64,000 bases of DNA from an uncultured Bacilli bacterium. Lineage in GTDB: Bacteria; Bacillota_I; Bacilli_A; RF39; UBA660. This document shows positions 35,623-43,653 of this stretch, one piece after another (position 1 is the stretch's first letter; the number at the start of each line of letters is the position of its first letter). Location: NCBI GenBank assembly GCA_934141535.1, contig CAKPCH010000002.1:1-64000 (forward strand). Reading direction: 5' to 3'. Both the position numbers and the translations under genes were made by a program. A model generated the notes under the pieces. That model was not told the origin of the DNA and did no database searches. It saw only the letters and a list, made by a program, of their open reading frames with translations.

Positions 35623-35716
35623 TTTGACAAAATAAATGAAAAAACATAAATTTTCATTAGATTTGTCAAAAAAATTTTAACTTATTTTAAATTTGTGTAC
35701 CTAAAAGTGTACCTAA
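35623..35716. repeat. Inverted and direct repeats upstream of fic
   Basis: TTTGACAAA (35623-35631) is inverted as TTTGTCAAA (35662-35670), with AATGAAAA and TTTTCATT pairing inside. Immediately after, GTGTACCTAAAA occurs twice in tandem at 35695-35716. No gene is seen here. Could be operator sites, or the scar of an integrated element. Confidence 0.6.
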
Positions 35717-35747
35717 AATTACTTAATAGGTCTAAAACCCTTTAATA

Positions 35748-35844
35748 TAAACAAAAATGGAGCCTTTCGGCTCCTTCAGGGGGTTTTTGGTTTGTGTTCT
35801 CACATATAAGCTTCGTAAAGAACACTTGGTATGATTCTCATACC
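35748..35844 (-). ncRNA. Candidate ~97-nt small RNA with C-rich segment
   Basis: A SigA-type promoter is followed at +1 by hairpin GGTATGA-GAA-TCATACC (35828-35844), then hairpin GTGTTCT/AGAACAC (35794-35825), a single-stranded AACCCCCTGAAGG, and a terminator GGAGCC-GAAA-GGCTCC with T-run. It contains no likely coding frame and ends 230 nt before fic, so it is more likely an independent RNA than a fic leader. The C-rich stretch could pair with Shine-Dalgarno sequences, as in Bacillota CU-rich sRNAs. I do not recognise a known family. Confidence 0.6.
35749..35774 (-). terminator. Terminator of the small RNA
   Basis: Minus strand GGAGCC, GAAA tetraloop, GGCTCC, then ATTTTTGTTT. Confidence 0.8.
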
Positions 35845-35850
35845 ATATTA

Positions 35851-35879
35851 AGTATAAATGATTTTTTATAAATAGTCAA
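35851..35879 (-). promoter_or_regulatory. SigA-type promoter for the small RNA at 35748-35844
   Basis: TTGACT (35874-35879) and TATACT (35851-35856), 17-nt spacer, minus strand, between the recG stop and the first sRNA hairpin. Confidence 0.75.
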
Positions 35880-35905
35880 TACCCTTTTCATTCACAAAAA
35901 TATAT

Positions 35906-37876
35906 TTAATCTAAATTAACAAATTGTCTTAAATAAATTTTTAAATTATCATAATTATCAATATTTTCTATTATACTTTCTGTATCCTCTTTTGCTTTAA
36001 GTAATATATTAAAATTTTCTTTCAAATTAGCTATCTTAAAACTCATATCTCCACTTTGCTTTACACCAAATAAATCTCCACTACCACGTAATTTAAAATC
36101 TTCTTCACTTATTTTAAATCCATCTAGAGTTTTAGTCATTATATTAAGTCTTTCTGCTTCCTTATCACTTATAAGTATACAATAACCCTGTAAATCATTT
36201 CTTCCTACTCTTCCTCTTAATTGATGAAGTTGTGATAATCCAAATCTATATGCATCAAATATGGTAATTACTGTAGCATTTTTTACATCTACTCCAACTT
36301 CTATAACGGTTGTACTAATTAAAATAGATATTTCACCATTCTTAAATTCATTCATTACCTTATCTTTATCTTTTTCATCCATCTTACCATGCATAATACC
36401 TATTTTACATATTTTACCAAAAGCACTAGTAAATTGCTCTTCTAGTTTATATACATTTTCTAAATCTATTTTATCTGATTCTTCTATTAATGGAGCAATT
36501 ACATATATTTGATGTTTATTTTTTATTTCTTGATATATTATGTTTAATACATCTTTTATTTCATTTGTTTTCTTTAAATAAGTAATTATTTCTTTTCTAC
36601 CACTAGGTAATGTATGTATACTTGATATATCCATATCACCATATATAGTTAGTGCATAAGTTCTAGGTATTGGTGTAGCACTCATATATAATATATCGGG
36701 TGTTATACCTTTATTTTTTAGATTACCTCTTTGTGCGACACCAAATCTATGTTGTTCATCTGTTATAACTAATCCCAAATTACTATAGATGACATCATCA
36801 CTAAACAAAGCATGAGTACCAACTAATATATCTATTTCTTTATTTTGTAATTTTTTTATTATTTCTTTTTTATTTTTACTTTTACCTGTTAATATTTCTA
36901 TGTTTACATTATAATTTTTAAACATATTCTTTAAAGTAATAAAATGTTGTTGCGCTAAAACTTCTGTTGGAGCCATTAAAGCCCCTTGATATCCACCTAA
37001 ATAATTTATATAAAGCGCTAAAATAGCTACAACTGTTTTGCCACTTCCTACATCTCCTTGAATTAATCTATTCATTCTTTTTTTGCTTGTTAATTCTTGA
37101 TATATTTTATCTACACAAGTTTTTTGATCAAGAGTTAGTGTAAATGGTAATGATGTTATAAACTCATCTACCATCTCTTTATCTACTACTCTTTCTAAGC
37201 CTAATTTACTTTTATTATTTAATTTTAAACTATTCATTTTTAACATAAATAAAAATAGTTCTTCATATTTTAAATAAGCTTGAGCTTGTCTTAATTCTAA
37301 TGTATTATTTGGAAAATGTATATATTTAAGCGCTAATTCTTTATCTATGAGTTTATATTTTTCTTTTAGATATTGTGGTATATATTCTATACAATCATAA
37401 CTTTCTATATTTTTAATAAATACACTTATATCTTTACTAGTAATAGAGCCTATACTATGATAAACAGGTTCTATTACAGGTATATTAGGTAGTGCTTTAA
37501 AATAAATATCACTTGCTGTTATACTGTTATGTAACTTACTATATTTTCCTATTACAGTAATAGTTGTACCTGGTGTTATTTTTGATTTTAAGAAGGCCCT
37601 ATTAAATATTGTTATATTCATTAAATATTTACCTGTATTTAATTTAAATGACATTTTATTCATTTTTTTATTAAAGTAAAAACAAGAAGCATTACTTTCA
37701 ACAATACCATCTATAATAATTTTATCATTTTCTTGTAATTCTTCTATATTACTTCTTTTTATAATATCATATCTAAATGGATAATAACTTATTAAGTCTT
37801 CTTTAGTTTTTATGCCACTATTCTTTAAGACTTTTGCTGTTTTTTCGCCTATACCCTTTACATTATCTATATCCAT
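35906..37876 (-). CDS. recG: ATP-dependent DNA helicase RecG
   Basis: 656 residues. An N-terminal wedge/OB domain (~50-150) is followed by helicase motifs: Walker A GDVGSGKTVVA (~270), DEQHRFG (motif II), SATPIPRT (motif III), and TTVIEVGVDV and QLRGRVGR in the second domain. RecG remodels stalled replication forks and branched DNA. Slightly shorter than Bacillus RecG (682). Starts two nt after the upstream small multidrug-export-like gene, so they are likely co-transcribed. Confidence 0.96.
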   Translation of the reverse strand: MDIDNVKGIGEKTAKVLKNSGIKTKEDLISYYPFRYDIIKRSNIEELQENDKIIIDGIVESNASCFYFNKKMNKMSFKLNTGKYLMNITIFNRAFLKSKITPGTTITVIGKYSKLHNSITASDIYFKALPNIPVIEPVYHSIGSITSKDISVFIKNIESYDCIEYIPQYLKEKYKLIDKELALKYIHFPNNTLELRQAQAYLKYEELFLFMLKMNSLKLNNKSKLGLERVVDKEMVDEFITSLPFTLTLDQKTCVDKIYQELTSKKRMNRLIQGDVGSGKTVVAILALYINYLGGYQGALMAPTEVLAQQHFITLKNMFKNYNVNIEILTGKSKNKKEIIKKLQNKEIDILVGTHALFSDDVIYSNLGLVITDEQHRFGVAQRGNLKNKGITPDILYMSATPIPRTYALTIYGDMDISSIHTLPSGRKEIITYLKKTNEIKDVLNIIYQEIKNKHQIYVIAPLIEESDKIDLENVYKLEEQFTSAFGKICKIGIMHGKMDEKDKDKVMNEFKNGEISILISTTVIEVGVDVKNATVITIFDAYRFGLSQLHQLRGRVGRNDLQGYCILISDKEAERLNIMTKTLDGFKISEEDFKLRGSGDLFGVKQSGDMSFKIANLKENFNILLKAKEDTESIIENIDNYDNLKIYLRQFVNLD

Positions 37877-37878
37877 AA

Positions 37879-38346
37879 TTATCCTATAAAACTAAATACT
37901 CCAAATGAAATTGCCATCATTATAAGTCCTGCAAGAAGTACACCTAACATAACTGCTATTACAGTTTTCTTAAAGTCTAAATCTAATATAGATGCTGCAA
38001 GTGTTCCTGTCCAAGCGCCCGTTCCAGGTAATGGTATACCAACAAAAATGAAAAGTGCATAATATAATCCTTTACCAGCTTTAGATTCTAATTTTTTACC
38101 ACCTTGTTCTCCTTTTTTTAGACACCAAGTAAAAAATTTACCTATATATTTTTTATCTTGTCCCCATACTAATACTTTACGAGCAAATAAATATATTATA
38201 GGCACTGGCACCATATTTCCTATAATACATATAATAAATGATAAAAGTTTATCTAAGTCCATTCCTACTGCTACTGGTATAGCACCCCTAAGTTCTATAA
38301 GAGGTACCATAGAAATAAAGAATACCATTATATATTTTACTATCAT
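37879..38346 (-). CDS. Small multi-drug export (SMR-like COG2426) family membrane protein
   Basis: 155 residues from ATG 38346 (AAAGGTGATTAC upstream); the in-frame ATG at 38451 would add 35 residues without SD. Four membrane helices; PLIELRGAIPVAVG at the N-terminus and VGIPLPGTGAWTGTLAASIL in the middle are family signatures. The family is annotated as putative small multidrug export proteins, but transport has hardly been tested. Located just before recG. Confidence 0.8.
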   Translation of the reverse strand: MIVKYIMVFFISMVPLIELRGAIPVAVGMDLDKLLSFIICIIGNMVPVPIIYLFARKVLVWGQDKKYIGKFFTWCLKKGEQGGKKLESKAGKGLYYALFIFVGIPLPGTGAWTGTLAASILDLDFKKTVIAVMLGVLLAGLIMMAISFGVFSFIG

Positions 38347-38444
38347 GTAATCACCTTTTCTAATAATTTTATATATTAAGTATATCACAATATATATAAC
38401 TTTTTCATAATTTTTAAGTTTTTTTATTTTTTTAGTAAAAAGGG

Positions 38445-38473
38445 TTGACAAATCAACAATTTTCGATTAGTAT
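38445..38473 (+). promoter_or_regulatory. SigA-type promoter for the small RNA at 38480-38577
   Basis: TTGACA (38445-38450) and TAGTAT (38468-38473), 17-nt spacer, on the plus strand between minus-strand genes. Confidence 0.75.
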
Positions 38474-38479
38474 ATTAGG

Positions 38480-38577
38480 TACCAATTCGAAAGATTAGGC
38501 GAATTGGTGCTAGTATCACACTAGCCAACCCCTTTTTATTCTTTTATGGAAACTGCTCAGGGGGCAGTTTCTTTTTT
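38480..38577 (+). ncRNA. Candidate ~98-nt small RNA with three hairpins
   Basis: After a SigA promoter the RNA can fold into ACCAATTCG/CGAATTGGT (38481-38508), GCTAGT/ACTAGC (38509-38525), an unpaired CAACCCCTTTTTATTC, and a terminator GAAACTGC/GCAGTTTC with T-run. There is no RBS or coding frame. It stands alone on the plus strand between hemW and the membrane gene. The perfect stems argue for selection on structure. The exposed CCCCUUUUU could bind SD regions of mRNAs. No known family recognised. Confidence 0.7.
38549..38577 (+). terminator. Terminator of the small RNA at 38480-38577
   Basis: GAAACTGC pairs with GCAGTTTC around a seven-nt loop, followed by TTTTTT. Confidence 0.88.
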
Positions 38578-38597
38578 GTATATAAAAATAGAATTTA

Positions 38598-39713
38598 TCA
38601 ATCAATAAATTCTATTAATATATCATTTGATACATATATATATTTAGGATTAATGTATATATTTTTTTTATTTTCTAATAGTTTTTCTTCTTTTAATAAT
38701 TTTTTTATAATATCTATATCTTTTATATCAAATCCATACTTATTATAAAAGTTATCCTTATCTATTCCATTTATTTTTCTAAAACCTAAGATAAATTCAT
38801 TTTGTAATTTTTCATGTTCTGATATAAATCTGCTTTCACTTACATAATTACCACTTAAATATTTATTTAAGTTTTTTGTATTATCATATCTAATATTGTC
38901 AATATAACCTGATGAACCTATTCCAAAACCATAATATTCTAAATTATTCCAATAAGTCAAATTATGTCTAGATTCATATCCTTTTTTAGAAAAATTACTG
39001 ATTTCATAATGAATATATCCATAAGATTTTAGTTTTTTACATATATATTCATACATTTTATAATCTATATCTTCATCAATTGACTCTGTTTTTTCTATAT
39101 ATAATTTAGTATTAGGTTCTATCATAAGTGAATATGTTGATATATGTGTTATATCTAAATCTAAAAATAAATCTAAATCTTTATCAATCTCTTCTATTGT
39201 CTCACCCGGTATAGCATATATTAAATCTATATTAATATTATCAAAGCCTATATTTTTAGCTAAAGTTATTTTTTCTAATACCTCTTTTGATGTATGATTT
39301 CTATTTAAAAATTTTAAATATTTTTCATTAAATGTTTGAACTCCTATACTTAATCTATTAACATTATTATTTTTTAATAATTTAAGTTTATCTTGTGTTA
39401 GAGTTTCTATATTACATTCAAATGTAAATTCTACATTTTTTGACAACTTAAATATTTTTATTATGTCAAATAACTCTTGCAGTTCATAAATATCTAAAGA
39501 ACTTGGAGTACCTCCACCAATATAAAGAGTTTTAATAATCTCTCCCTTATACTTGGTTTCTATTTCGTTTCTTAATTCTTTTAAATATTTATTTATCCAA
39601 TCTTTATTGTAATAAAATTTACAAAAATCGCAATATGAGCAAATAGATTTACAAAAAGGAATATGTATATAAACAGATTTTTTACTAATTTCTTGGTTTT
39701 CTATTATTTTCAT
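38598..39713 (-). CDS. hemW: HemW-type radical SAM protein
   Basis: 371 residues. YIHIPFCKSICSYCDF near residue 15 carries the CxxxCxxC cluster for [4Fe-4S] and SAM, preceded by a conserved Tyr; LYIGGGTPSSL and IGVQTFNEKYL follow, and the C-terminal HemN-like domain has NLTYW. Formerly annotated as coproporphyrinogen oxidase, HemW proteins are heme-binding and lack that activity. Overlaps the upstream hypothetical gene by 29 nt. lepA-hemW linkage is common in Bacillota, here split by one gene. Confidence 0.9.
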   Translation of the reverse strand: MKIIENQEISKKSVYIHIPFCKSICSYCDFCKFYYNKDWINKYLKELRNEIETKYKGEIIKTLYIGGGTPSSLDIYELQELFDIIKIFKLSKNVEFTFECNIETLTQDKLKLLKNNNVNRLSIGVQTFNEKYLKFLNRNHTSKEVLEKITLAKNIGFDNINIDLIYAIPGETIEEIDKDLDLFLDLDITHISTYSLMIEPNTKLYIEKTESIDEDIDYKMYEYICKKLKSYGYIHYEISNFSKKGYESRHNLTYWNNLEYYGFGIGSSGYIDNIRYDNTKNLNKYLSGNYVSESRFISEHEKLQNEFILGFRKINGIDKDNFYNKYGFDIKDIDIIKKLLKEEKLLENKKNIYINPKYIYVSNDILIEFID

Positions 39714-40584
39714 TTTTTTGTTTTACTTTTTGATATAGTTCTGGAACGTTATCTTTAACATAACTCTCTGCTGTTTTATATCCTGGAATTTCTCTTGTAA
39801 CTGATGCAGGAAAACTTCTTCTTACTGAACTTTCAACAATGCTTATCATCTTTTCTTCAGATATTAATTTATTAAAGTTTTGATAACTGTTATATAATTC
39901 GTATTCAAACTCTTTAAAACTTCTTCTAACACGGTCATATGCTACACATTCACTGCGCGCTACAGAGTTAATAGCATTTCTTAATTTTTCTCTTTTATCT
40001 ACTCCAGGCATATCTATAAGTTTATTTTTTACCTTTTGCGCTAAAGATCTTCTGATTTGCTTTTGTTCTTTTGCTTTAACTTCTTGTCTTTTCTTTAATA
40101 TTAAAGCATATTGTTCTGTTGTTAAAACCTTTTTAGTATCTTCACATACTTTTTCTACTAAATTGTATGCCATATTTTCAGCACCTTGAAAATATTCTTT
40201 TATTTCTTTATCTAGTTGTTTCATTATACCTTTTATTAAATAACCATCTAGATATAATTCAACTATTCTTTTTCTTATAATTTCTTCTTTTTCCTTTTCT
40301 TGTGCAATTTTAGCAGCACTTGCTTGTTCACGTTTAGTTTTTTTAATTAATTGAGCTATCGCTTTTCTTTCATTTAATTCTTTTAATTGTTCAGCTGATA
40401 AACTTTTCTTAAAATTTTCGATTGCTGAATGTATAAAATGAGTGCAATACTTTTTATCTTTTGAATAATGTGTATGTAAATCTTCCTTTATTATTTCATA
40501 AATTTCACTTGGACTACTTAATTCCTTATAAAGTTCTACTACCTTAGCCTCTAACTCATCTAAAACTTTTATTTTATCTTCCAT
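39685..40584 (-). CDS. Hypothetical charged helical protein with internal duplication
   Basis: 299 residues, Lys/Glu-rich, no membrane segment. Two regions look alike: VVELYKEL ... LSAEQLKELNERK (about residues 15-72) and IVELYLDG ... LTTEQYALILKKRQ (about 107-167), each ~60 residues with the same order of EL, aromatic, Ala and EQ-L-R positions. The C-terminal part is helical and basic with SSVRRSFPASV. It lies between lepA and hemW and overlaps both, so it is translationally tied to them. I do not recognise the family; RNA or ribosome binding is only a guess from charge and context. Confidence 0.6.
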   Translation of the reverse strand: MEDKIKVLDELEAKVVELYKELSSPSEIYEIIKEDLHTHYSKDKKYCTHFIHSAIENFKKSLSAEQLKELNERKAIAQLIKKTKREQASAAKIAQEKEKEEIIRKRIVELYLDGYLIKGIMKQLDKEIKEYFQGAENMAYNLVEKVCEDTKKVLTTEQYALILKKRQEVKAKEQKQIRRSLAQKVKNKLIDMPGVDKREKLRNAINSVARSECVAYDRVRRSFKEFEYELYNSYQNFNKLISEEKMISIVESSVRRSFPASVTREIPGYKTAESYVKDNVPELYQKVKQKNENNRKPRN

Positions 40585-42382
40585 TTTCTTCTCCCTCCAT
40601 GCTTAAAACACTTAAGAATGCTTCTTGAGGTACTTCAACACTACCCACCATTTTCATTCTTTTCTTTCCTTCTTTTTGATGTTCCAATAATTTTCTTTTT
40701 CTTGAAACATCTCCCCCATAACATTTAGCAAGCACATTTTTTCTTACTGCTTTTATATCACTTCTAGCAATTACTTTAGTTCCTATTACTGCTTGTATTG
40801 GAATTTCAAATTGTTGACGTGGTATTAATTTTCTTAAGCTTTCTACTATTACTTTTCCTCTATTGTATGCAAAATCCTTATGTACTATTAAACTTAAAGC
40901 ATCTACTATATCACCATTAAGTAATATATCCATTTTAACTAAGCTGCTTTCTTTATATCCTATTAATTCATAATCAAATGAAGCATAACCTTTAGTATAA
41001 CTTTTTAATTTATCAAAGAAGTCATATACTATTTCAGATAATGGAATTTCATAGTGTATATCTACACGTGTTTTATCTATATAATCCATTGATACATAAT
41101 TACCACGCTTATTTTGACATAATTCCATTATAGGTCCTATATATTCACTTGGTACAAATATATTTGTTTTTATATATGGTTCACTAATAGATTTAATATT
41201 TTGTCTATCTGGCATTTTTGATGGTGAATCTATATATATTACATTTCTATCTGTTAATTCTACTTTATATATTACAGATGGTGATGTAGCAATCAATTCT
41301 ATACCAAATTCTCTTTCAATTCTTTCTTCTATTATTTCCATATGAAGAAGTCCTAAAAATCCACATCTAAATCCAAATCCTAAAGCTTTTGAAGTTTCTG
41401 GTTCAAATTCAAGTGAAGCATCGTTTAATTTAAGTTTTTCAAGTGCTTCTCTAAGTGACTCAAATTTATTTGACTCTATTGGAAATATACCACAGAATAC
41501 CATTGGTTTCATAGGTTTATAACCAGGTAATGGTTTTCCTTCATTTTCAACATGAGTAATTGTATCTCCTACTTTTATATCACTAATATTTTTTATACTA
41601 GCACATAAATAACCAACTTCTCCAGTAGTAAGAGTATCTTTTTTTAATATTTTTGGAGTATGTACACCAAGTTCAACAACATCATAAACATTATTAGTTT
41701 CAAACATTTTTATTTTATCGCCAACTTTTAATGTACCATTTACAACTCTAATAGAAGCAACTATTCCTCTATAAGAGTCAAAATAACTATCAAATATTAA
41801 AGCTTGAAGATTATCTTTACTATCTCCTTTAGGAGCTGGTATTCTTTCTATTATAGCTTCTACTAGTTCTTTTATACCAACACCAGTTTTAGCACTACAT
41901 AATATAATTTCATCTTCATCAAATCCTAAACTATCATGCAATTCTTGTTTTACTTTTTCTATATTAGCATTTGGAAGATCTATTTTATTAATAACTGGTA
42001 TTATAGTTAAATCATTTTCCATAGCAAGATATAAGTTTGCTAAAGTTTGAGCTTCTATACCTTGTGCTGCATCAACTACTAATATTGCTCCCTCACATGC
42101 TGCAAGGCTTCTTGACACTTCGTAAGTAAAATCTACATGACCTGGTGTATCTATTAAATGTAGAACATATTCTTCATCATTATAATGATATTTTAATTGA
42201 ACTGTATTTAATTTAATTGTTATACCACGTTCTCTTTCAATATCCATACTATCTAGTATTTGAGCTTGTTTTTCTCTTTCTTGAATTGCACCTGTTATAT
42301 CTAACAATCTATCAGCAAGAGTACTTTTACCATGATCTATATGAGCTATTATTGAGAAATTTCTAATATTTTGTTGTTTCAT
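40574..42382 (-). CDS. lepA: Elongation factor 4 (LepA)
   Basis: 602 residues. GTPase domain with AHIDHGKSTLADRLL, RERGITIKL, DTPGHVDF and NKIDLP; domains II-IV and the LepA-specific C-terminus with GGDVSRKRKLLEHQKEGKKRMK are present. LepA is a ribosomal GTPase that affects initiation and translocation. Operon lepA-hypothetical-hemW. Confidence 0.97.
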   Translation of the reverse strand: MKQQNIRNFSIIAHIDHGKSTLADRLLDITGAIQEREKQAQILDSMDIERERGITIKLNTVQLKYHYNDEEYVLHLIDTPGHVDFTYEVSRSLAACEGAILVVDAAQGIEAQTLANLYLAMENDLTIIPVINKIDLPNANIEKVKQELHDSLGFDEDEIILCSAKTGVGIKELVEAIIERIPAPKGDSKDNLQALIFDSYFDSYRGIVASIRVVNGTLKVGDKIKMFETNNVYDVVELGVHTPKILKKDTLTTGEVGYLCASIKNISDIKVGDTITHVENEGKPLPGYKPMKPMVFCGIFPIESNKFESLREALEKLKLNDASLEFEPETSKALGFGFRCGFLGLLHMEIIEERIEREFGIELIATSPSVIYKVELTDRNVIYIDSPSKMPDRQNIKSISEPYIKTNIFVPSEYIGPIMELCQNKRGNYVSMDYIDKTRVDIHYEIPLSEIVYDFFDKLKSYTKGYASFDYELIGYKESSLVKMDILLNGDIVDALSLIVHKDFAYNRGKVIVESLRKLIPRQQFEIPIQAVIGTKVIARSDIKAVRKNVLAKCYGGDVSRKRKLLEHQKEGKKRMKMVGSVEVPQEAFLSVLSMEGEENGR

Positions 42383-42407
42383 TTCAACTCACCTATCTTA
42401 TTATATC

Positions 42408-42436
42408 AAAAAAATGTATTATTTTAAATACATTTT
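42408..42436 (-). terminator. Intrinsic terminator after cca
   Basis: Minus strand AAAATGTAT pairs with ATACATTTT, followed by TTTGA after three further T. Confidence 0.75.
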
Positions 42437-42437
42437 A

Positions 42438-43532
42438 TCATTTTGAATAATTTTGTAATACATATTTTTTTAATATTTCATTATCATTTTCTAATAGTTT
42501 ATTAACTAATTTATATTCTAAATCATTATATATATCACTAATATATTTACCTGGTTTCTTAGAAAGTAATTCACATATTTCACTAGCACTTATTTTTATT
42601 TCAGTTTTATTATGTATATATAATCCATTATATCTTTCAGTTATTACTTGTTTATCTATTCCTTTTATTTCTCCAACTATACTAGTTATATAAAGGCCAT
42701 ACTTATATAAATTATTAAAATTTAATATATCTTTATTCATAAGTTCATTTATTGCTTCTATTGTGTTCTTTTCTACTTTATTAAAGTTATATTTACCTAA
42801 ACAATCTAATTGTGCCCATATACCTACTAAATAAGTAGTTGGTATTAACTTAGATAAATTCTTAAGTTCTAATACTTCTTCTAATTCTAATTCTCTAATT
42901 AAACTTATACCATATAAACAATTAGGACTTGAAAACACCTTATCTAACTCTTCTTTTTTTCTATAATATGATAAACTTTTTAATAACTCTTTATTATTTC
43001 TTATAGCTTCTTTTAAATCATCTGATAATTTAAAATCTAACGTAGTAGCAAACCTTATAGCTCTTAATATTCTAAGTGAATCTTCAAATATTTTAGTATC
43101 TGCATCTCCTACTGTTCTTATTATTCTATTATCAATATCTATTCTTCCATTTAGAATATCAATTAATTTACCATCACTATTTATACACATAGTGTTCATA
43201 GTAAAGTCTCTTCTTTTTAAATCTTCTTCTAAATTATCTATATATTTTATTTCTATAGGTTTTCTATTATTTAAATATTTTATATCCTGTCTAAATGTAG
43301 TTATTTCAAATCTTATATTATTTATAAAAAGTGTTATAGATCCATATTGTTCTGATGGCATAACTGATTCACCAAATATAATTTTTAATTCTTTAGGTGT
43401 AGCACTCGTACATATATCAAAGTCTACGCTCTCTCTTCCCATATAATAATCTCTTGGGTATCCTCCAACTAAATAGGCTTTATATCCTGAGTCATTTATT
43501 TTTTTTAATAATTTGAGTGCTGTATCATTCAT
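42438..43532 (-). CDS. cca: CCA-adding tRNA nucleotidyltransferase
   Basis: 364 residues, class II nucleotidyltransferase. YLVGGYPRDYYMG, then VDFDICTSATP with the metal-binding DxD, RRDFTMN and EDSLRILRAIRFA are the family motifs. It repairs or adds the tRNA 3' CCA. All three tRNAs in this window encode CCA, so a repair role is sufficient. ATG 43532 (GGTGAA upstream) is preferred because a -10 box directly precedes the ATG at 43544. Confidence 0.93.
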   Translation of the reverse strand: MNDTALKLLKKINDSGYKAYLVGGYPRDYYMGRESVDFDICTSATPKELKIIFGESVMPSEQYGSITLFINNIRFEITTFRQDIKYLNNRKPIEIKYIDNLEEDLKRRDFTMNTMCINSDGKLIDILNGRIDIDNRIIRTVGDADTKIFEDSLRILRAIRFATTLDFKLSDDLKEAIRNNKELLKSLSYYRKKEELDKVFSSPNCLYGISLIRELELEEVLELKNLSKLIPTTYLVGIWAQLDCLGKYNFNKVEKNTIEAINELMNKDILNFNNLYKYGLYITSIVGEIKGIDKQVITERYNGLYIHNKTEIKISASEICELLSKKPGKYISDIYNDLEYKLVNKLLENDNEILKKYVLQNYSK

Positions 43533-43548
43533 TTCATTCACCATTATT

Positions 43549-43577
43549 ATTATACAATAAAAAAAATATTATTTGAA
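43549..43577 (-). promoter_or_regulatory. Possible SigA promoter for cca
   Basis: TTCAAA (43572-43577) and TATAAT (43549-43554), 17-nt spacer. The transcript would start close to 43542, supporting the downstream ATG 43532. Confidence 0.5.
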
Positions 43578-43624
43578 TAGATATTTAAATAACTAGCTTT
43601 AATTTAATTTTTGTTTACAGTTTT

Positions 43625-43653
43625 AAAAAAACCCAAAAAAATTATTTTTGAGT
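43625..43653 (-). terminator. Intrinsic terminator overlapping the lon stop
   Basis: Minus strand ACTCAAAAA pairs with TTTTTGGGT around a short loop, followed by TTTTTT. Confidence 0.7.
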
